Below are positions 5,511-10,139 of a DNA stretch of 10,139 bases, piece after piece. The stretch is taken from assembly GCA_026984385.1 (NCBI GenBank), contig JALSSH010000382.1, positions 1 through 10,139 on the forward strand. The letters are read 5' to 3'. The notes under the pieces were generated by a model that worked only from the letters and a program-made list of their open reading frames with translations, ran no database searches and was not told where the DNA came from. The stretch's first letter is position 1. The number at the start of each line of letters is the position of its first letter. Source of the stretch: Ardenticatenia bacterium (GTDB lineage Bacteria; Chloroflexota; Anaerolineae; Aggregatilineales; Aggregatilineaceae). The position numbers were made by a program, and so were the translations under genes.

Positions 5511-7133
5511 CTATTTGGGGGCACTCAGTGGGAAGACCATCCCAAAGGTGCTGCCCTGACCGACTTTGCTTTGCACGAAGACGCGCCCGCCGTGTTGCTC
5601 CACCACCGACTTAACGATGGCTAACCCCAAGCCCGAACCTCGGATCGCGCGGTCTTGGTGTGGCACGCGGTAAAAGCGCTCAAAGAGCCGTGTTTGCGCT
5701 TCCGGTGGGATGCCCGGGCCGGTATCTGCCACCTCGATATACAATTCCTCGTCTTGCACATACGCGCGCACGGTGATCTCACCGCCGCTGGGCGTGTATT
5801 TGTTGGCGTTGCTGAGCAAATTCACCAACGCGCGATAAAGCCACTGCATATCTCCGTAGATCGAGGGCAATTCCTTCGGCACTTGGAGCACCAACGTTTG
5901 CCCCGCCTCCTGGATGGCCGGGTGCATATCCACTACGCCGCGCTCGATCAGATCGCGCACGTCTATTTCCGTATAGCGCAAGCCGACGCCGCTTTGGATA
6001 TGTTCCAGATTGAGCAGACTGTCGATCAAATCTTGCATTCGGTGGAGCGCCTGGATGCCCAGCTCGATCAGCTCACGGTTTTCTGCGGAGAGATCGGCCA
6101 GATCGCGTTTGAGCATGGTCAAGGCGCTGAGTGTCACGCTGAGCGGATTACGCAGATCGTGGGCGGCGGCACGGGTAAAGTTCACGCGGGCTTGCTCGGC
6201 TTCGCGCAGATGGGTCACGTCTTGAATAACCATTACCCAGCCTTCCGGCGTGCGCTTGCGGTCCAAGGATGGAGGCGCGTACACTTGGGAGACGATCACG
6301 GAGAGGAAATGAGATTCATTTAGCGTCACCTCAAAAACAGTATGCCCCTCGCCCTCGCGCATAGCGCGGCGCAGCCCTTCGCGCAGCTTGGGGTGCAACG
6401 GTGCGTTGCGGAGCGGGGTGCCGATGATCTCTTCTTCGCGCAAGCCGAAGAGCTTTTCAGCCGTGGCGTTGATCAAACTGATATTCCCGTAGTTGTCGGT
6501 GGCAATGATCGCGTCGCCGGACGAATCTAACACGGCTTCCAAGCGGCTGGATTGTTCCTTCATGCGCTCATAGAGACTGGCGTTATCCAACGCCACGCCG
6601 ACTTGGTCCGCAATCGCGCGCAAGACGGTAATTTCCTCGTCGGTAAACTCATACGGTTCGTGGTTCATCACGCTGAGGATGCCCACCACCCGCCCGCGCG
6701 CGTGCATCGGGATAAGCGCCATGGCCTGCACCCCTTCGCGCGCAAATTCCGGCACGGCCAAATTGGATTCGTCCGCCACGTCGCCGGTGATGACCACTTC
6801 GTCGTTGCGCACCGCCACGCCGGACATGCCTTGCCCCAAAGGAATGCGCATCGGCTCGCTGACAAAGTCATAACGCCAACCGCGTTGGGCGCGCAACACC
6901 AGCTCGCCCGCCTCCTCATTCACCAAGCTGATGCCTGCCGAATCGACGCGGATCACGCCCAGCACAGCGTCCAGGGCCGTTTCCAGCGTCACCTCCAAAT
7001 CCAACGATTGGCTGACGGTGGCTGCCACCGTGTTGATCGCGGCCAACTGCTCCACGCGCCGCCGAATCTCCTCTGAAAGCAGGCGATTTTGGTAGAGCAG
7101 GCTGTCCATGTTGTAGTCAAATGAATTATTCAT
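5511..7133 (-). CDS. Soluble sensor histidine kinase, GAF-PAS-HisKA-HATPase
   Basis: Cytoplasmic two-component sensor of 540 residues with no membrane segment. A short coiled coil (about 8-42) leads into a GAF domain (about 45-185, with IPLGQGMSGVAV at 97-108). A helix follows, then a PAS domain (about 195-310, DSSGDAIIATDNYGNI at 203-218). The HisKA domain has the phospho-accepting His325 in AAAHDLRNPLS (322-332). The ATPase domain shows the N box VNLLSNANKYTP (437-448), G1 DTGPGI (470-475), F box FERFYRV (484-490) and G2 GSGLGLAI (499-506). All catalytic residues are present. The ligand of GAF/PAS is unknown; no Cys or His typical of tetrapyrrole or haem binding stands out. The ATG has no SD, and Met9 has none either, so the start is uncertain. 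It lies 73 nt downstream of the small membrane protein gene and may share its transcript. Confidence 0.94.
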   Translation of the reverse strand: MNNSFDYNMDSLLYQNRLLSEEIRRRVEQLAAINTVAATVSQSLDLEVTLETALDAVLGVIRVDSAGISLVNEEAGELVLRAQRGWRYDFVSEPMRIPLGQGMSGVAVRNDEVVITGDVADESNLAVPEFAREGVQAMALIPMHARGRVVGILSVMNHEPYEFTDEEITVLRAIADQVGVALDNASLYERMKEQSSRLEAVLDSSGDAIIATDNYGNISLINATAEKLFGLREEEIIGTPLRNAPLHPKLREGLRRAMREGEGHTVFEVTLNESHFLSVIVSQVYAPPSLDRKRTPEGWVMVIQDVTHLREAEQARVNFTRAAAHDLRNPLSVTLSALTMLKRDLADLSAENRELIELGIQALHRMQDLIDSLLNLEHIQSGVGLRYTEIDVRDLIERGVVDMHPAIQEAGQTLVLQVPKELPSIYGDMQWLYRALVNLLSNANKYTPSGGEITVRAYVQDEELYIEVADTGPGIPPEAQTRLFERFYRVPHQDRAIRGSGLGLAIVKSVVEQHGGRVFVQSKVGQGSTFGMVFPLSAPK

Positions 7134-7206
7134 AAGGCAATTGATATATCCCCCAACACGTTTTGGCCTAAAGAGCCTGTCTCTCGCTATAATCTCGCCG
7201 TCGCTT

Positions 7207-7548
7207 TTAGAGTAGCCCGAAAACCGCCGAAAGCGCCAACGCGAGCAGCAACATCGCCAGTAAAACCGTCCAGGCCATCAGCCGCCCGCTTTCTTGCAAG
7301 GGGGTCAGCCCGCGTTCACGGGTTTGCACATCCCCGAGCAAGTCTATCCACACGTCTATATTGCGGGCGTCGCGTCGCAATCGGGCCGAATAGGCGTCAC
7401 GATGCAAAACACGCCAACCCTCGGCGAGATACGGTGCAATGGCTTCTCGCAAGATGCTTTCGGCAGCTTGTGGGTCAATCGGCTCGACTTCCGTCTCGGC
7501 AGGGTTTGGGCGTAACATCCCTGGCGTGGGCGTGTTTTCCGGCAACAT
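7207..7548 (-). CDS. Small protein with a C-terminal membrane anchor
   Basis: A 113-residue protein I cannot assign to a family. Residues 1-25 are Pro/Glu-rich and likely disordered. Residues 26-75 form a compact mixed domain (ESILREAIAPYLAEGWRVLHRD at 30-51, then RLRRDARNIDVWIDLLG at 56-72). One hydrophobic helix (about 90-112, with LLAMLLLALALSAVFGLL near its end) closes the chain, so the bulk should face the cytoplasm as in tail-anchored proteins. The start is supported by AGAAGG (7556-7561) 7 nt upstream of the ATG. The histidine kinase gene follows 73 nt downstream on the same strand, so the anchor protein may be co-expressed with the kinase; a role in its signalling is only a guess. A divergent gene for an exported protein starts 110 bp away. 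Confidence 0.82.
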   Translation of the reverse strand: MLPENTPTPGMLRPNPAETEVEPIDPQAAESILREAIAPYLAEGWRVLHRDAYSARLRRDARNIDVWIDLLGDVQTRERGLTPLQESGRLMAWTVLLAMLLLALALSAVFGLL

Positions 7549-7586
7549 GGCTTAACCTTCTGGCAGCTTTCACGGTATAGTTTGAG

Positions 7587-7618
7587 AATGGGCAGCGTAT
7601 CGCGCCCATTGGCCCATT
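7587..7618. repeat. Near-perfect dyad with a third half-site in the divergent promoter region
   Basis: AATGGGC (7587-7593) and GCCCATT (7604-7610) are inverted copies. The bases between them continue the symmetry (GCG at 7595-7597, CGC at 7601-7603), giving about 10 paired positions with one bulged A. A further GCCCATT lies at 7612-7618 as a direct repeat. The site sits between two divergent genes, which is where a shared operator would be. There is no T-run on either side, so it is not an intrinsic terminator. Confidence 0.45.
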
Positions 7619-7658
7619 GTACCGCAAAGTGCCGTTTGTCTTCTGGAGTAAATGCCGT

Positions 7659-8840
7659 ATGTCTTTGTCTCGTAAGCGCAGCCGCCAGCGCGCAACACTC
7701 ATTGGGGCGGCCATCGGAGTTGTGATCATTGTGACGTTTGTGCTGAGCCTGATCGCCCCTGGCTCCGGCTCTCGCACGCGCACCGTGTCGGACGATTTGC
7801 TGGGCACGCCGCCTCCGACGGCGCTTGTCGTGCCCACCGCCGAACCCGATCCGCAAATCGCCGCAGACACACCGTATATTCATAGCAGCGGGCTTTTTCG
7901 GGTTTTTCGTCCGGCGGAGCAAGGTTGGACACTAGACGAAAATGCGTCGGTCAACGCCAGCACCATTGCCAGCGTGGTGATCCAAAATTCGCGGCGGCTG
8001 ATTGTCATCCATAACTATATCCGACCCCAGGTGGAATATGAAACGCCTCAGGCGCTCAGTGAGAATTTTCTAACCGTACAACATTTCGCGAGCGCTTGGC
8101 AAGATTACGCTCAGTGGGAAGAAACGGCCCGCGACATCCAGGGCAACAAAGTGATCGTAGACTTCGCTCTGCGTCAGTTGGAAGTAGACTACATCGCGCG
8201 TGTGGCTTACTGGGTGCAAGACGGCTGGCTTTTTGTGGCGCGCGTGGTCACGCCGGCCAACAATCCATTGCTTCTGGAGCGGTTGTTTGCGCAAGTGGTG
8301 GAGGGCTTTGTTGGCTTTGACGCGCTGATGGCTTTGCCGGCGGACTGGACCGCCCAGGTTGATCAGCGGCTGGGCTACATTCTGCGCCACCCGAACGATT
8401 GGCAACATGTGGCCGGAGACGTCGGGCGTCCGGTGACCTTCACGGTAAAAAGCGATGCGGGCACATGGCGTGCCCGCGCCTGGGCGGAAGCCGATCAATC
8501 GCTTGCCAACGAAGAAGCAGCACGTGCCTGGCTACTGGAAAATCGAGACGGGGCCGAAGTGCTCAGCGTGCAGCCTGTCAAGCGAGGCGCAGGCGAGGGC
8601 TTTGCGCTGGCGTATACCTTCCTCAGCACCACCGGCGATCCGCAAAGCGGACTGATGTTGCTGCTCAATGACGCGGCAGGGACGCTTTTTGTGGCAGATT
8701 TGCAAGCGCCATTGCCGGATGTGAACTTGTTAGGCGACGATGTTTCCGATGCGCTGGACGAGGTAACGGCAGCGGCGCGTCAAGCCGTGTTGGAGGGCTT
8801 TTGGGTGTTGGAGGAGGATTTGCGCGAAACGGCAGAATGA
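7659..8840 (+). CDS. Membrane-anchored extracytoplasmic protein, possible tandem domains
   Basis: A 393-residue protein with no recognised catalytic motif. A basic N-terminus (RKRSRQR) and one hydrophobic segment (about 13-33) form a signal anchor, so the rest lies outside the cytoplasm. No lipobox Cys is visible. A Pro/Thr-rich linker (49-64) follows. Two halves then look alike: SSGLFRVFRPAEQGW (76-90) starts the first, with a closing helix NPLLLERLFAQVVEGF (202-217). QRLGYILRHPNDW (236-248) starts the second, closing with TAAARQAVLEGFWVL (370-384). This alternation of aromatic strand start and final helix is reminiscent of PsbP-like folds, but that is an inference. I chose ATG 7659, with GGAG 10 nt upstream. 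An in-frame TTG at 7617 adds 14 unlikely residues. A strong terminator follows 22 nt after the stop. The gene is divergent from the small anchored protein across a dyad-containing region. Confidence 0.85.
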   Translation: MSLSRKRSRQRATLIGAAIGVVIIVTFVLSLIAPGSGSRTRTVSDDLLGTPPPTALVVPTAEPDPQIAADTPYIHSSGLFRVFRPAEQGWTLDENASVNASTIASVVIQNSRRLIVIHNYIRPQVEYETPQALSENFLTVQHFASAWQDYAQWEETARDIQGNKVIVDFALRQLEVDYIARVAYWVQDGWLFVARVVTPANNPLLLERLFAQVVEGFVGFDALMALPADWTAQVDQRLGYILRHPNDWQHVAGDVGRPVTFTVKSDAGTWRARAWAEADQSLANEEAARAWLLENRDGAEVLSVQPVKRGAGEGFALAYTFLSTTGDPQSGLMLLLNDAAGTLFVADLQAPLPDVNLLGDDVSDALDEVTAAARQAVLEGFWVLEEDLRETAE

Positions 8841-8862
8841 GTGCCGCGAATCCTGCGGAAAG

Positions 8863-8893
8863 AAAAACGCCAGCTATTGAGCTGGCGTTTTTT
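8863..8893. terminator. Bidirectional intrinsic terminator
   Basis: AAAAACGCCAGCT pairs with AGCTGGCGTTTTT across an ATTG loop: a 13-bp perfect stem with an 8-bp GC-rich core and A/T tracts on both sides. The plus strand ends in six Ts, closing the exported-protein gene. The minus strand ends in a matching T-run 6 nt beyond the tRNA, closing that transcript. Confidence 0.93.
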
Positions 8894-8898
8894 ATGTT

Positions 8899-8975
8899 TG
8901 GCGTGCCTGGAGGGATTCGAACCCCCGACCCCTTGTTCCGTAGACAAGTGCTCTAATCCACTGAGCTACAGGCAC
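8899..8975 (-). tRNA. tRNA-Arg(ACG), CCA encoded
   Basis: The minus strand folds into a complete cloverleaf. The acceptor stem is GTGCCTG/CAGGCAC, seven perfect pairs. The D arm is GCTC...GAGC. The anticodon stem CTTGT/ACAAG carries loop CTACGGA, so the anticodon is ACG (arginine; A34 normally becomes inosine by TadA and then reads CGU, CGC and CGA). A 5-nt variable loop precedes the T arm GGGGG-TTCGAAT-CCCTC, with one G-T wobble. The discriminator is G73, and CCA is encoded at 8899-8901. The gene stands alone between a strong promoter and a terminator. Confidence 0.97.
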
Positions 8976-8992
8976 ACTTCCAACGCGCCAAA

Positions 8993-9021
8993 ATGATAGC
9001 ACAAGCGCGGGGGCTTGACAA
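8993..9021 (-). promoter_or_regulatory. Sigma-70 promoter of the tRNA-Arg gene
   Basis: On the minus strand, TTGTCA (9016-9021) and TATCAT (8993-8998) each match five of six consensus bases and are separated by exactly 17 bp. Transcription should start near 8986, about 10 nt before the mature tRNA. This is the best promoter in the window and fits a highly expressed stable RNA. Confidence 0.8.
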
Positions 9022-9150
9022 GAGTTTTTCGCCGAAGTTCAGATAGGAATTGAGACAGAGCTAGGACGTAAGTCTGCAGAAAAGCGTTCTTTTGGCCTTT
9101 ATCCTTCCAACGCGCTCTAGCAAACTTAAGGCGCGTTCGGTGAGAATAAC

Positions 9151-9156
9151 TATAAT
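9151..9156 (+). promoter_or_regulatory. -10 box of dprA
   Basis: A perfect TATAAT, 32 nt before the dprA ATG. The predicted start near 9163 leaves a leader of about 25 nt. No good -35 is seen. The spacing to the start codon is almost the same as for the TATAAT before the methyltransferase at 4780. The rest of the 9022-9150 gap shows no gene that I can support. Confidence 0.5.
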
Positions 9157-9188
9157 CAGGGAGAGCGACAGAGCAAACCGACAACCTT

Positions 9189-10082
9189 ATGCCCGCAACC
9201 CTTCCACAAATTGAGCTGGCGCGCTGGGTCGCGCTGAGCCTTTCCCCGCAGCTCGGCGGGCGCATCTTCACCCGTCTGCTGGCGCACTTCGGCACGGTGG
9301 AGGCGATTTTGGCCGCAGACGCTGCCGAGTTGCAAACGGTACGCGGCGTTGGCCCCAAGCTGGCAGCGGCGATTTTGGCGATCGACCTTTCCCGTACCCA
9401 GGCGCAACTGACCACATGGCAACAGGACGGGATCGCCGTGTTAGCTCGCGTGCACCCTGACTATCCGCTGCGTTTGCGCGGGGATGACGGCCCCCCCGTG
9501 CTTTTCTTACGAGGAACGCACGCTTTGCCCGCGACGCGCGGCGTGGCGCTGGTCGGCACACGGCGTCCGCACGCTGCCGCTAAGCGCTATGCGCAGACGC
9601 TCGCGCGTGCCCTGGCGCAAGCGGGGCACTGGGTGATAAGCGGATTGGCGCTCGGCATAGACACAGCCGCGCACCAGGGCGCGCTGGATGGTGACGGGGA
9701 GACGCTGGCTGTGCTTGGGAGCGGTGTAAACGTGCCCTATCCACCGCAAAACCGCGCCCTTTTCAACACGTTGGCCGAGCGCGGCGCGCTGCTTTCCGAA
9801 TATCATCCGCAAGCCGCCCCTTCTGCGGCTACTTTGGTAGCGCGCAACCGCCTTATCAGCGCGCTGAGCACCGCGCTGGTGGTGGTGGAAACGGGCATCA
9901 AGGGCGGCAGTTGGCACACGGTGCGCTTTGCACGCGCGCAAGGCGTACCGGTTTTCGCGGTGCAAAGCCGCGCGGCGGGCAATCAGCGCTTGCTGGCCGA
10001 GGGCGCATCCCCACTTCCGCCCGAGCCTCTGGCAGCGTGTGCGCGGCTGTTGAAAGCCCTTTCCCAAGCTCCTCCGCGCTAG
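9189..10082 (+). CDS. dprA: DprA/Smf-family DNA-processing protein, no winged helix
   Basis: DprA binds incoming single-stranded DNA and loads RecA during natural transformation; many bacteria keep it without known competence. The 297 residues show an N-terminal helical part with a helix-hairpin-helix element (VRGVGPKLAAAIL at 51-63), then the Rossmann-type DNA-processing domain: GVALVGTRRP (118-127), SGLALGIDTAAHQGAL (151-166), GSGVNVPYPPQN (177-188), LLSEYHP (201-207), ARNRLISALS (218-227) and GGSWHTVRFA (239-248). The last is unusual: families I know read SGSLITA here, and RNRIIAGLS rather than RNRLISALS, so this is a divergent member. After about residue 275 only a short tail remains, so the C-terminal winged helix found in longer DprA proteins is absent. 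The ATG has no SD within normal distance and no in-frame upstream start, but a TATAAT 32 nt upstream supports it. The preceding tRNA-Arg is divergent. Confidence 0.92.
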   Translation: MPATLPQIELARWVALSLSPQLGGRIFTRLLAHFGTVEAILAADAAELQTVRGVGPKLAAAILAIDLSRTQAQLTTWQQDGIAVLARVHPDYPLRLRGDDGPPVLFLRGTHALPATRGVALVGTRRPHAAAKRYAQTLARALAQAGHWVISGLALGIDTAAHQGALDGDGETLAVLGSGVNVPYPPQNRALFNTLAERGALLSEYHPQAAPSAATLVARNRLISALSTALVVVETGIKGGSWHTVRFARAQGVPVFAVQSRAAGNQRLLAEGASPLPPEPLAACARLLKALSQAPPR

Positions 10083-10100
10083 TGGCTTGCCCCTTGGCTC

Positions 10101-10135
10101 TGGTCAAGGACGCCAACGCTCTATAGAATTAGAGC
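10101..10135 (+). promoter_or_regulatory. Candidate promoter with overlapping inverted repeat for the next gene
   Basis: TGGTCA (10101-10106, four of six) and TAGAAT (10124-10129, five of six) are separated by 17 bp. An inverted repeat GCTCTA (10118-10123)/TAGAGC (10130-10135) surrounds the -10 hexamer exactly, so a bound protein would block it. A shorter repeat CCTTG/CAAGG (10092-10096/10105-10109) has no T-run and is a poor terminator for dprA. The window ends before any downstream gene. Confidence 0.35.
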
Positions 10136-10139
10136 ACGA

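Noticed and set aside
9015..9020. TTGACA on the plus strand
   Set aside because: No -10-like hexamer lies 16-19 bp downstream. It is the mirror of the tRNA promoter's -35 region.
8977..9117. CTTCCAACGCGC occurring twice (near 8977 and 9106)
   Set aside because: Two copies of a short GC-rich word with no symmetry, regular spacing or adjacent element; probably chance.
1..10139. Search for CRISPR arrays, insertion sequences, attachment sites and phage genes
   Set aside because: There are no regularly spaced repeats, transposase motifs, terminal inverted repeats or integrase. The single tRNA has no repeated 3' end nearby that would indicate integration.

Overview
The window is a compact, GC-rich (roughly 60% by eye) bacterial chromosome segment with short intergenic gaps, Shine-Dalgarno sites at some but not all genes, and several TATAAT-type -10 elements with weak -35 boxes. 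I see no phage, IS, plasmid or CRISPR signal. The protein style (YTEEYF-type methyltransferase, soluble GAF-PAS histidine kinase, single-pass exported protein with a Pro/Thr-rich linker) makes me lean towards Chloroflexota (Anaerolineae-like). That is a guess from general look, not a marker gene.

Layout. 1-998 (+): the 3' end of an unrecognised gene, overlapping by one base a TrmH/SpoU-family RNA 2'-O-methyltransferase. 1000-4780 (-): a four-gene same-strand run, read from 4780 downwards: class I SAM methyltransferase, histidine ammonia-lyase (hutH), GNAT acetyltransferase, then a small coiled-coil protein that probably has its own promoter. 4781-5055: a 275-bp divergent regulatory region with promoters facing both ways, a direct repeat and a 17-bp inverted repeat. 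5056-5475 (+): single-domain response regulator. 5511-7133 (-): soluble GAF-PAS histidine kinase, convergent with the regulator. 7207-7548 (-): small protein with a C-terminal membrane anchor, upstream of the kinase in the same direction. 7549-7658: divergent promoter region with a near-perfect dyad. 7659-8840 (+): membrane-anchored extracytoplasmic protein, possibly with two related domains. 8863-8893: strong bidirectional terminator. 8899-8975 (-): tRNA-Arg(ACG) with encoded CCA and a near-consensus promoter. 9189-10082 (+): DprA/Smf-family protein lacking the C-terminal winged helix. 10083-10139: start of the next upstream region with a candidate promoter.

How they work together. The sensor kinase and CheY-like regulator are a plausible partner pair, although they are convergent rather than co-transcribed. 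The lyase stands alone, without hutU, hutI or other histidine-catabolism genes in view. The rest is a housekeeping mosaic (RNA methylation, tRNA, DNA uptake/recombination). I did not find a convincing new multi-gene system. The points most worth a second look are the regulatory dyads, the SD-less starts, the divergent DprA, and the orphan lyase followed by an acetyltransferase.
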